Positions 25,418 through 32,454 of a stretch of 64,000 nt of DNA are shown here, one piece after another (within the stretch, counting starts at the first letter, position 1; each line of letters begins with the position of its first letter). The stretch covers positions 1 through 64,000 of the forward strand of contig NZ_JAHWXP010000001.1 of the NCBI RefSeq assembly GCF_019857185.1. Reading direction: 5' to 3'. The notes beneath the pieces were generated by a model, which did not search any database, had not been told where the DNA came from, and saw nothing but the letters and a program-made list of their open reading frames with translations. Source of the DNA: Alteriqipengyuania abyssalis (lineage in GTDB: Bacteria; Pseudomonadota; Alphaproteobacteria; Sphingomonadales; Sphingomonadaceae). Made by a program: the position numbers and the translations under genes.

Positions 25418-25504
25418 ACGTACAGAAGGTGCCATCCTTAAGGAGGTTCCCTTCTTGCGCCTATTTTAGGACGAATTGTGGCAATATCGCGTAGAGCCGA
25501 TACG

Positions 25505-25531
25505 AAAAAGGGCGCGAGTTGCCCCGCGCCC
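25505..25531 (-). terminator. terminator of the small gene at 25561
   Basis: Minus-strand stem GGGCGCG/CGCGCCC with an eight-base loop, followed by TTTTT (25509-25505), 30 bp after the stop codon. Confidence 0.8.
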
Positions 25532-25560
25532 CTACCTGAAAAGGCAAATAATGTGTCGGC

Positions 25561-25767
25561 TTAGTTGCTGACGCTGTCGCTGCCGCCCGAAGCGGCGATA
25601 CCGATGCCGAGGCCGACGAGGGCGAGGATGATCAGCGGAGTGTAGCCGCCGCCCATTTCGCTTTCGTCCGAAACCGGCGCTGCGGTGCGGACGTCGGCCT
25701 GCGCCGCGATCGGCGCGACGGCGAGGGTTGCAGCAGCTGCTACGGCAAAGGTTTTGCCAATCTTCAT
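25561..25767 (-). CDS. small secreted/membrane protein, paralogue of the 25120 gene
   Basis: 68 residues: signal peptide (about 1-23, LAVAPIAAQA), DVRTAAPVSDESEMGGG, one hydrophobic helix (about 46-60, LIILALVGLGIGIAA) and a short SGGSDSVSN tail. Same plan as the 75-residue protein 210 bp away, yet with its own terminator and so its own transcript. Unknown function; a membrane-anchored small peptide exposed to the periplasm is the simplest reading. Confidence 0.75.
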   Translation of the reverse strand: MKIGKTFAVAAAATLAVAPIAAQADVRTAAPVSDESEMGGGYTPLIILALVGLGIGIAASGGSDSVSN

Positions 25768-25959
25768 CAGTAAATCTCCAAGTTCTTCCCTGAACGGACA
25801 ATTCTATGCGGTTTTTGCACCAGCCGCAACCTTGCGGCGGCACAAGCGGCAATCGCGCCCGACCTGCGGCGAAAAGGGCACAGTGATTGTGACGCGGGCA
25901 TGACCGCGATGCGCGATCGTGCTTGAAATGATCGCGGCGCTTGGCCATGGCCCGCTGTA

Positions 25960-26982
25960 ATGACCGCCGAGATCGTCCCACTCCGCAAAGCGTCTGGCGC
26001 GCCCGAAGCCTCGATCGATGCGATGCTCGGCCTGACCGCTTCCGGCCTCAACGCGGTGAATGCCGTGATCCTCGACCGGATGCAGAGCGAAATTCCCCTG
26101 ATCCCGAGCCTTGCCGGGCACCTGATCTCGGGCGGGGGCAAGCGCCTGCGCCCGATGCTGACGCTCGCCGGAGCGGAGCTGGTCGGCTACCAGGGCACGC
26201 GCCATTACAAGCTCGCCGCCGCGGTCGAGTTCATTCACACCGCCACCCTGCTGCACGACGACGTGGTCGACGGCAGCGAGATGCGCCGGGGCAAGGCGGC
26301 GGCGAACATCATCTTCGGCAATCCGGCAACCGTGCTGGTGGGCGATTTCCTGTTCAGCCGCGCGTTCGAGCTGATGACCGAGGATGGCAGCCTGAAAGTG
26401 CTGAAGATCCTCAGCTCGGCCAGCGCGATCATCGCGGAGGGTGAGGTTGCCCAGCTGACCTCGCAGCGCAAGATCACCACCAGCGAACAGCGCTATCTCG
26501 ACATTATCGGTTCGAAGACCGCCGCGCTGTTCGCCGCCGCCAGCCGCATTGCGGCGGTGGTCGCCGAATGCAGCGACGCGGAGGAGCAGGCGCTCGACGA
26601 TTACGGCCGCAACCTCGGCATCGCGTTCCAGCTGGTCGACGACGCGCTCGACTATTCGTCCGACGCCGCCGAGATGGGCAAGGACCGGGGCGACGACTTC
26701 CGCGAGGGCAAGATGACCCTGCCGGTCATCCTCGCCTACGCCCGCGGCGATGCGGAGGAGCGCAAGTTCTGGGAAGCCGCCATCCTCGGCCACCGCACCT
26801 CCGACGAAGACCTCGCCCACGCGGTATCGCTGGTCGAACGCCACGACTGTGTCACCGCCACCCGCGACCGCGCCCGGCACTTCGCACAGAGGGCAGCGGA
26901 TGCGCTGTCGATCTTCCCCGACGGCAAGGCGCGCGAAGCGATGGTCGAGGCTGCGCACTTCGCTGTGGCGCGGGGGTTTTAG
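25960..26982 (+). CDS. ispB: polyprenyl diphosphate synthase (ubiquinone side chain)
   Basis: 340 residues. First Asp-rich motif DDVVD in HTATLLHDDVVDGSEMRRG (about 92-110), lipid chain-length region upstream, GGGKRLRPML (about 51-60), and second motif in FQLVDDALDYS (about 222-232). It condenses isopentenyl diphosphate onto farnesyl diphosphate to make the all-trans C40-C50 chain of ubiquinone; sphingomonads use Q-10, so decaprenyl is likely, though chain length is not readable with certainty. Monocistronic. The 176 bp downstream (26983-27158) show no gene. Confidence 0.93.
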   Translation: MTAEIVPLRKASGAPEASIDAMLGLTASGLNAVNAVILDRMQSEIPLIPSLAGHLISGGGKRLRPMLTLAGAELVGYQGTRHYKLAAAVEFIHTATLLHDDVVDGSEMRRGKAAANIIFGNPATVLVGDFLFSRAFELMTEDGSLKVLKILSSASAIIAEGEVAQLTSQRKITTSEQRYLDIIGSKTAALFAAASRIAAVVAECSDAEEQALDDYGRNLGIAFQLVDDALDYSSDAAEMGKDRGDDFREGKMTLPVILAYARGDAEERKFWEAAILGHRTSDEDLAHAVSLVERHDCVTATRDRARHFAQRAADALSIFPDGKAREAMVEAAHFAVARGF

Positions 26983-27158
26983 GGTTTGTTCGGAGGTGCT
27001 GGTCGCAATTGAAGCGCGGCATCAACGGGAGGTGCGTTCACGTCAGCGCGAGGTATCCTCCGAAGTGTCGGGGTACCTTTGATTTTCGTCGCAATCGTCC
27101 TGAGGCGATGCGTGACGAACTGATAATGGCTTTTCGGCGCTAGGCACGACCATGGCCT

Positions 27159-27686
27159 CTAACAGTGCGTCAAACCTCTCCTTTTCCTCTTGTGACATTT
27201 CTCGTCCACTTTCTTCGAGGTTTTGCGGTAAGTCGCGATAAATTCCCTTAGCAACGCAAGAACTTCGTCCCGTATTGCTTGTCCATCTTCAAGCAGGGCG
27301 CGTGCGCTCGCTAGATCTTTTTTAGCCTCGTAGGTCAATTTGTCGGTTTTCCGAACGAGGCGAGCGCCTTTCATCCGTTGAAGGCGATGAAGGGCCATAT
27401 AGCGGTCCATATTCCAGTACTTTTGGCCGATGTATCTACCAGCGAGAACGGCAAGAACAACAACAAGAAAACTGGCTACGTTGAGAATAATTATATAGCC
27501 CGGTTGGTCTAGCCTATCATCGGAAACAAAAAGGGAAAAAACGGGTTCGACTATCCCGGTATAAACCCCTCTCAATGTGACAGATACGACGAATAGGCCA
27601 ATGCATGCCAGCAGGGCGGCGGTCCAACGTTTGCCGAAGTATTCCTCAAACTTATCGATTAACGCTCCAAAGCCGAAATCCACCAT
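27159..27686 (-). CDS. hypothetical two-helix membrane protein, low GC
   Basis: 175 residues from ATG 27686, which follows GGGGAGGATA on the minus strand. Two predicted membrane helices (about 21-43 and 64-87, LNVASFLVVVLAVLAGRYIG), then a basic, helical cytoplasmic tail (about 90-175) rich in Lys/Arg that may form a coiled coil (LTYEAKKDLASARALLEDG). No family was recognised. Base composition is visibly lower in GC than in the neighbours, with AT-rich codons such as ATA, TTT and AAA, so recent acquisition is likely. It is divergent from the membrane protein/XRE operon at 27893. Confidence 0.7.
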   Translation of the reverse strand: MVDFGFGALIDKFEEYFGKRWTAALLACIGLFVVSVTLRGVYTGIVEPVFSLFVSDDRLDQPGYIIILNVASFLVVVLAVLAGRYIGQKYWNMDRYMALHRLQRMKGARLVRKTDKLTYEAKKDLASARALLEDGQAIRDEVLALLREFIATYRKTSKKVDEKCHKRKRRGLTHC

Positions 27687-27770
27687 TATCCTCCCCAAGC
27701 GGGCTGGCAGCACAAATAAGCGCCCGATCCCAATGGCCCGCCTAGCTGCCCCAGTCACTTCAGAGGACTA

Positions 27771-27797
27771 TCATGAGACACATTCTGAGTCTCATGA
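27771..27797. promoter_or_regulatory. 9-bp inverted repeat TCATGAGAC/GTCTCATGA
   Basis: Perfect 9-bp arms with a 9-bp spacer in the 206-bp gap between the divergent genes at 27686 and 27893. It could be an operator for either gene. Confidence 0.45.
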
Positions 27798-27815
27798 CAC
27801 TTACCGCAACGGATA

Positions 27816-27835
27816 ATGTCGAAAATATTCGACAT
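27816..27835. promoter_or_regulatory. operator-like palindrome, copy 1
   Basis: ATGTCGAAAATATTCGACAT: 8-bp perfect arms ATGTCGAA/TTCGACAT around AATA. It differs from copy 2 (27853-27872) only by a symmetric C/G to A/T exchange. Probable binding site of the small XRE regulator at 28297. Confidence 0.65.
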
Positions 27836-27852
27836 CTCCCTCGCGCTCTCCT

Positions 27853-27872
27853 ATGTAGAAAATATTCTACAT
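27853..27872. promoter_or_regulatory. operator-like palindrome, copy 2
   Basis: ATGTAGAAAATATTCTACAT, 37 bp centre to centre from copy 1 and 20 bp before the start codon of the membrane-protein gene. The AT-rich centre could overlap the -10 region, so binding would repress the operon. Confidence 0.65.
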
Positions 27873-27892
27873 AACGGAGGAGATTCGCGATC

Positions 27893-28297
27893 ATGTCGTT
27901 CAGGGAAAAATCCGCGTGGGTCATGGGGGCGATCATGCTCGCGACCGGCGTGTTTTACGCGCAGCTGGTCGCGGGGGCGCCGCAGGCTCCGGTGATCGGG
28001 CCGCTGATCCCCTATGTGCTCGCGGTGGTCGTGTTCTCGATCGTCGCGCAGGTCGGGCTCGCCATTGCCTCACCCAAGGAAGCCAACGCCCCCGCCGACG
28101 AGCGGGAGCGTTCCGCCATCGACCGTGCGGGCAACTGGTCGGGCGTGGTGCTGGGCTTCGGCGTCGTCTCCGCGATCATCATGTATATCGGCGGGTGGAC
28201 CGCGACGATGCTGGTCCACGCCATCGTCGGCGCGCTGATCGTCTCGACGGTCGCGGAATATGCGCTGCAGATCTACTTCTTCCGCAGGGCCGTGTGA
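27893..28297 (+). CDS. small four-helix membrane protein of unknown function
   Basis: 134 residues with about four hydrophobic helices (about 8-28, 38-58, 80-100 and 105-128). A charged loop KEANAPADERERSAIDR lies between helices 2 and 3. ATG 27893 follows CGGAGGAGATT, a strong ribosome site. Its stop codon overlaps the ATG of the small XRE gene. Membrane protein plus tiny XRE regulator is a recurrent bacterial pair, but the function of the membrane partner is not established. Confidence 0.8.
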   Translation: MSFREKSAWVMGAIMLATGVFYAQLVAGAPQAPVIGPLIPYVLAVVVFSIVAQVGLAIASPKEANAPADERERSAIDRAGNWSGVVLGFGVVSAIIMYIGGWTATMLVHAIVGALIVSTVAEYALQIYFFRRAV

Positions 28298-28515
28298 TGG
28301 GCAAACGCTCGCCGATCACCAACCGCGTGCGCGAGCTGCGCGAGGAGCACGACAGGATGAGCCAGGCCGCACTGGGCGAGGCGGTGGGGGTGACGCGCCA
28401 CACGATCATCGCGATCGAACAGGGGCGATACTCCCCCAGCCTGGAAACCGCCTTCCGCATCGCGCGCCTGTTCGGCGTGGGGGTGGAGGACGTGTTCGGC
28501 TGGGAGGGGGAGTGA
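28297..28515 (+). CDS. small XRE-family transcriptional regulator
   Basis: 72 residues, almost entirely one helix-turn-helix domain: VRELREEHDRMSQAALGEAVGVTRHTIIAIEQGRYSPSL-type helices followed by FRIARLFGVGVEDVF, the YozG-like minimal repressor form. It is translationally coupled to the membrane protein upstream (one-base overlap of TGA and ATG). The twin palindromes before the operon are its likely operators, giving autorepression. Confidence 0.88.
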   Translation: MGKRSPITNRVRELREEHDRMSQAALGEAVGVTRHTIIAIEQGRYSPSLETAFRIARLFGVGVEDVFGWEGE

Positions 28516-28566
28516 TCCACGAAGGACGCCTTCGCAGGGGTGGCGGACTGGGTTAGAGGCGGGGGA

Positions 28567-31047
28567 ATGCCCGACGATTCCAGCCTCCCCATCCACGCCG
28601 TATTGCCGCAGCTGAAGGCCGCGCTGGCGGGCGGGCCCAACGCGGTGCTGGTCGCGCCGCCGGGGGCGGGCAAGACCACCGCGGTCGCGCCCGCGCTGCT
28701 GGACGAGGACTGGTGCACCGGCGAGATCCTGCTGCTCTCGCCCCGCCGCGTTGCCGCGCGCGCCGCTGCCGAGCGGATGGCGGCGATGCTGGGGGAGAAG
28801 CCGGGCGAGACCATCGGCTACCTCACCCGGCTCGACTCGAAACGGTCTGCGAAAACGCGCGTAACCGTCTTGACCGAGGCGATTTTTCTCAACCGCATCG
28901 TGGCGGATCCCGAACTGCCGGGCGTCTCCGCCGTGCTGTTCGACGAAGCGCATGAGCGGCATCTGGACAGCGACTTCGGCCTCGCTCTGGCGCTGGAGAC
29001 GCAAGGCGTGCTGCGCGAGGATCTGCGGCTGCTGGTGATGTCCGCCACGCTCGACGGAGAGCGCTTCGCCGGGCTCATGAACGATTGCCCGGTGATCGAG
29101 AGCGAGGGGCGCAGCCATCCCTTGCGGATCGAGTGGCTGGGCGTGAGCGGCACGCAGCGGTTCGAGGATGCGATGGCCGATGCCGTCGCGCAGGCGTGGC
29201 GGGCGGAGGAGGGCGACATCCTCGCCTTCCTGCCCGGCGTGCGCGAGATCGAGCGGGTGCGTGAGCGGCTGGAGGAGCGCTTGCGCGGTGCGGTGATCCT
29301 GCCGCTGCACGGACAGGTCGACCCGGCGGGCCAGCGCACCGCGATCCGCCGCGATGCCGAGGGTCGCCGGCGGATCGTGCTGGCGACCGCGATTGCGGAA
29401 ACCTCTCTGACATTGGACGGTGTGACCGTGGTGGTCGATGGCGGGCTCTCGCGCCGGGCCGAGTACGATCGCGCGGCGGGCGGCAACCGGCTGGTGACCG
29501 TGCAGGCATCGCAGGCTTCGGCCACGCAGCGGGCAGGGCGCGCGGCGCGGCAGGCGCCGGGTGTGGCCTATCGCCTGTGGGCCGAGGCCGCGCATGCGGG
29601 TCGCCCCGCGTTCGAGCCGCCCGAGATCGCCACCAGCGACCTCGCGCCGCTGGTGCTGACGCTGGCCAAGTGGGGCGAGAGCGAGCCCGCCAACCTCCGC
29701 TGGCTCGATCCTCCCCCGGAAGCTTCTCTCGCGACCGCGCGCGAGGAGTTGCGGGCGCTCGGCGCGCTCGACGGGGAGGGGCGGATCACGCCGCTGGGTG
29801 AGGCGCTGGCGCAACTGCCGCTCGACCCGGCAGGCGCGGCGATGGTGCTGTTCGGCGCGCGACATGGCTGTGCCGAGCGCGCGGCGCGGCTCGTGCTGCT
29901 GTTGCAGGAGCGCGGACTGGGCGGTCGCGGCGAGGATCTGGAGGCGCGCCTCTCGCGCTGGAATGGCGAGCGGGGCGGGCGTGCAGACGCGAGCCGCAAG
30001 CTGGCTGGGCGATGGGCGGCGGCTGCTGAAAACCTAACCTCCGTTCGCCCTGAGCCTGTCGAAGGGCGTGGGCGCGAACGTGCTTCGACAAGCTCAGCAC
30101 GAACGGTTCTTGGGGTTCCACTCGCCATCATCCTCGCCGCCGGTCGCCCGGGTTTCATCGCAAAGCGCCGCGATGCTTCGGGCGAGGACTGGCTGGCGGC
30201 GAATGGGCGTGGATACCGGCTCGATCCGACCTCTTCGGTGGCGCGCGCCGAGTATTGCGTGATCGGCGATGCGCAGGGATCGGCCCAGGGCGCACGGATC
30301 ACCGCCGCCGCTGCGCTCGAAGAGGCGGACCTGCGCCAGTGGTTGGGCGAGCGGATTGCGCTCCATCGGACGCTGCGCTGGACCGGTGAACGGGTCGAGG
30401 CGCGGCGCGAGGAGCGGCTGGGGGCACTGGTGCTGTCGAAGGGGCAGGACCCGGAGCCGGACATGGATGCGGTACAGGCGCTGCTTGTGGACAAGGCTCT
30501 GGACAAGCTGGGGGAACTGCTCCCCGCTGCGCTGCTTGCCCGCGCGCGTTTTGCGGGGATCGAGGGGCTTTCGTCCGAAGCGCTGCGGGAAACTGCGGAG
30601 CTATGGCTCGCGCCGCTGCTGGCCGGTCGTCGCGATCTCGCGGTGAGCAATGGCAGGCTGGTCGATGCTGTCCTGGCTCAACTCGACTGGAGCGAGCGCC
30701 AGCGGCTGGATGAGGCCGCCCCGCGCGAATTTACCTCGCCCGCAGGCACGCACCACGCGATCGATTACGACGGACAGGATGCGCCCTCGGTCGAGGTGCG
30801 GGTGCAGGCGCTTTACGGGCTTGATCGCCATCCGATGATCGGTCGCACGCCGCTGCTGCTCAAGCTCACCAGCCCCGCAGGACGCCCGGTGCAGGCGACC
30901 CGCGATCTGCCCGCGTTCTGGCGCGGCAGCTGGGCCGATGTGCGCAAGGACATGAAGGGCCGCTATCCCAAACACCGCTGGCCGGACGAGCCGTGGACCG
31001 AGGTCGCCAGCCTCAAGACGAAGAATGCCTTTCAACGGTCGCGATGA
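28567..31047 (+). CDS. hrpB: ATP-dependent helicase HrpB with in-frame repeat insertion
   Basis: 826 residues from ATG 28567; an ATG at 28540 is also in frame. Superfamily 2 DEAH helicase: Walker A APPGAGKTT (about 35-43), DEAH in LFDEAHERHLDSD (about 127-139), SAT motif MSATLDGE, helicase C domain with TAIAETSLTLDGV and QRAGRAAR, and the HrpB-type C-terminal domain ending in KGRYPKHRWPDEPW. HrpB is a broadly conserved, non-essential helicase of unclear cellular role. A palindromic repeat at 30041-30106 adds VRPEPVEG...ASTSSART near residues 492-514 without breaking the frame. Confidence 0.93.
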   Translation: MPDDSSLPIHAVLPQLKAALAGGPNAVLVAPPGAGKTTAVAPALLDEDWCTGEILLLSPRRVAARAAAERMAAMLGEKPGETIGYLTRLDSKRSAKTRVTVLTEAIFLNRIVADPELPGVSAVLFDEAHERHLDSDFGLALALETQGVLREDLRLLVMSATLDGERFAGLMNDCPVIESEGRSHPLRIEWLGVSGTQRFEDAMADAVAQAWRAEEGDILAFLPGVREIERVRERLEERLRGAVILPLHGQVDPAGQRTAIRRDAEGRRRIVLATAIAETSLTLDGVTVVVDGGLSRRAEYDRAAGGNRLVTVQASQASATQRAGRAARQAPGVAYRLWAEAAHAGRPAFEPPEIATSDLAPLVLTLAKWGESEPANLRWLDPPPEASLATAREELRALGALDGEGRITPLGEALAQLPLDPAGAAMVLFGARHGCAERAARLVLLLQERGLGGRGEDLEARLSRWNGERGGRADASRKLAGRWAAAAENLTSVRPEPVEGRGRERASTSSARTVLGVPLAIILAAGRPGFIAKRRDASGEDWLAANGRGYRLDPTSSVARAEYCVIGDAQGSAQGARITAAAALEEADLRQWLGERIALHRTLRWTGERVEARREERLGALVLSKGQDPEPDMDAVQALLVDKALDKLGELLPAALLARARFAGIEGLSSEALRETAELWLAPLLAGRRDLAVSNGRLVDAVLAQLDWSERQRLDEAAPREFTSPAGTHHAIDYDGQDAPSVEVRVQALYGLDRHPMIGRTPLLLKLTSPAGRPVQATRDLPAFWRGSWADVRKDMKGRYPKHRWPDEPWTEVASLKTKNAFQRSR
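30041..30106. repeat. palindromic repeat element inserted in hrpB
   Basis: Two 27-base arms (30041-30067 and 30080-30106) are inverted copies matching at 22 of 27 positions, separated by 12 bases. On the plus strand the element reads SVRPEPVEG and ASTSSARTV; on the minus strand FVLSLSKH and LRQAQGER. These peptide pairs are known to me as read-through of an abundant intergenic repeat in sphingomonad genomes. No second copy was noticed in this window. Confidence 0.85.
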
Positions 31048-31157
31048 TTGACTACCGAGCCGTAGGCGAGGCAAGGGCGACTGCCCGCCCGAGCTCATGC
31101 GAGGAAGCCAAGGCGGACGGATGTCCGCCGCCCGGCGTCTGAGGGACCAAACAAGAA

Positions 31158-31436
31158 ATGCCAGCACGTATTTACCAGCGACCCAAGAACGCGATGCAGA
31201 GCGGCAAGGCGCGTATCGACGAATGGGTGCTCGAGTTCGAGCAATCCGAAGCGCGGCGGCCCGATCCGCTGATGGGCTGGACCGGAAGCGGCGACACGCA
31301 GGCGCAGGTCATCCTGACCTTCCCGAGCAAGGACGAGGCGAAGGCCTATGCCGAGAAATACGGCATTGCCGCGCGCGTCCATGCGACCCCGCCCAAGACG
31401 CTCAAGCTGCAGTCCTACGCCGACAATTTCCGCTGA
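31158..31436 (+). CDS. NADH dehydrogenase accessory subunit (NDUFS4-like ETC complex I subunit)
   Basis: 92 residues. It matches the bacterial homologue of mitochondrial NDUFS4/AQDQ: ARIYQRPKNAMQSGKA at the start, LGWTGS-like MGWTGSGDTQAQVILTF, then FPSKDEAKAYAEKYG and the C-terminal KSYADNF-like LQSYADNFR. It is a peripheral alphaproteobacterial complex I subunit that stabilises the NADH-oxidising arm. It is encoded away from any nuo cluster. The 110 bp before it hold a perfect hairpin GGCGGAC-GGAT-GTCCGCC (31112-31129) but no gene. Confidence 0.92.
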   Translation: MPARIYQRPKNAMQSGKARIDEWVLEFEQSEARRPDPLMGWTGSGDTQAQVILTFPSKDEAKAYAEKYGIAARVHATPPKTLKLQSYADNFR

Positions 31437-31440
31437 GCGG

Positions 31441-32331
31441 ATGATGAAAGTCTTCCTCGGGGCGATTGCGCTGGCGACGGCCGGCTGCGCTGCGCATTCG
31501 ACGCCGTCACAGCCGACCGAGGTTTCGACCGAACAACTCGCTGCGCAGATCGAACGTCTGGAGGCGGCTTCCGGCGGCCGGCTGGGTCTGGCCCTGTTCT
31601 CGCAGGACGAAGGCCTCGTTTTCGCGCATCGCGGGGCCGAGCGCTTTGCCATGTGCTCCACATTCAAGCTCGCGCTTGCGGCGATGGTGCTGGAGACTCC
31701 GGGTGTGCGTGAGGAAGGGCTGGATTTCGGGCCGGACGAGATCCTCTCCTACGCGCCCTATGCGAAAGAACGCGCGCAGATCGGCTGGATGTCCGGTTTG
31801 GAAGCGGCGAACCACGCGGTGACGCTGAGCGACAATACTGCGGCCAATCTACTGCTCGCCCGACTCGGTGGGCCGGAGGCGTTCACTGCATGGCTGCGCG
31901 ATGCTGGCGATCGGGTGACGCGGCTCGATCGCAACGAGCCCACCTTGAACGAGAATGCGCCGGGCGATCCGCGCGATACGACCACACCGGAGGCGAAGGC
32001 GGAACTTGTCGGCAATCTGCTGTGGGGCGACCGGCTCTCCGCAACCGACCGCGACATGCTGCACGGCTGGCTGGTCGAGACATCTACGGGCATGGCGCGT
32101 CTGCGCGGCGGATTGCCGGAGGGTTGGAATGCGGGCGACAAGACCGGAACCTGCGGCGGGGAAGGGCAGCCCGAGTTCAACGACATCGCGGTGTTCGAAA
32201 CGCCGACCGGCTCACGGTACGTGTTGGCGGCATTTCTCGACCGTCCGACAGGCACCAGCGCCGAGGCGGATGCCGTGCTTGCCGATGCCGCACGCGCGGT
32301 AGCCGAGTGGATTCGCAAAAGCGGCGCTTGA
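31441..32331 (+). CDS. class A beta-lactamase, predicted lipoprotein
   Basis: 296 residues. A lipobox (ALATAGC, Cys16) predicts a lipoprotein. All class A motifs are present: C72-S73-T74-F75-K76 (Ambler S70-xx-K73), S130-D131-N132, E166-P-T-L-N170, and K234-T235-G236-T237. Numbering from residue 130 on coincides with Ambler numbering. Cys72 (Ambler 69) and Cys238 both occur, as in KPC, SME and NMC-A, where they form a disulfide; Arg220 is also present. It hydrolyses beta-lactams through an acyl-serine intermediate; the spectrum is not predictable from sequence alone. It begins 4 bp after the complex I subunit gene, so they may share a transcript. Confidence 0.94.
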   Translation: MMKVFLGAIALATAGCAAHSTPSQPTEVSTEQLAAQIERLEAASGGRLGLALFSQDEGLVFAHRGAERFAMCSTFKLALAAMVLETPGVREEGLDFGPDEILSYAPYAKERAQIGWMSGLEAANHAVTLSDNTAANLLLARLGGPEAFTAWLRDAGDRVTRLDRNEPTLNENAPGDPRDTTTPEAKAELVGNLLWGDRLSATDRDMLHGWLVETSTGMARLRGGLPEGWNAGDKTGTCGGEGQPEFNDIAVFETPTGSRYVLAAFLDRPTGTSAEADAVLADAARAVAEWIRKSGA

Positions 32332-32337
32332 AATCCT

Positions 32338-32452
32338 GAGCCGAGTTCGCCATGTGGCGAGCGGGAGTCGGGTGGACGTTTGCGTTCGCTCACCGGGTCA
32401 GGTCCGGAAGGAAGCAGCCCAGGTGAATTGCGGCGGGTCGCTCGGCTCCTTT
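32338..32452 (+). ncRNA. ffs: signal recognition particle RNA (4.5S, small bacterial type)
   Basis: The SRP domain IV core is explicit at about 32393-32424: GGTCAGGTCCGGAAGGAAGC followed by AGCCCAGGT. The ends pair as GAGCCGAG (32338-32345) with CTCGGCTC (32441-32448), then CTTTTCC acts as terminator tail. The RNA binds Ffh and targets nascent membrane proteins. It starts only about 6 bp after the beta-lactamase stop codon. Exact ends are uncertain by a few bases. Confidence 0.95.
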
Positions 32453-32454
32453 TC

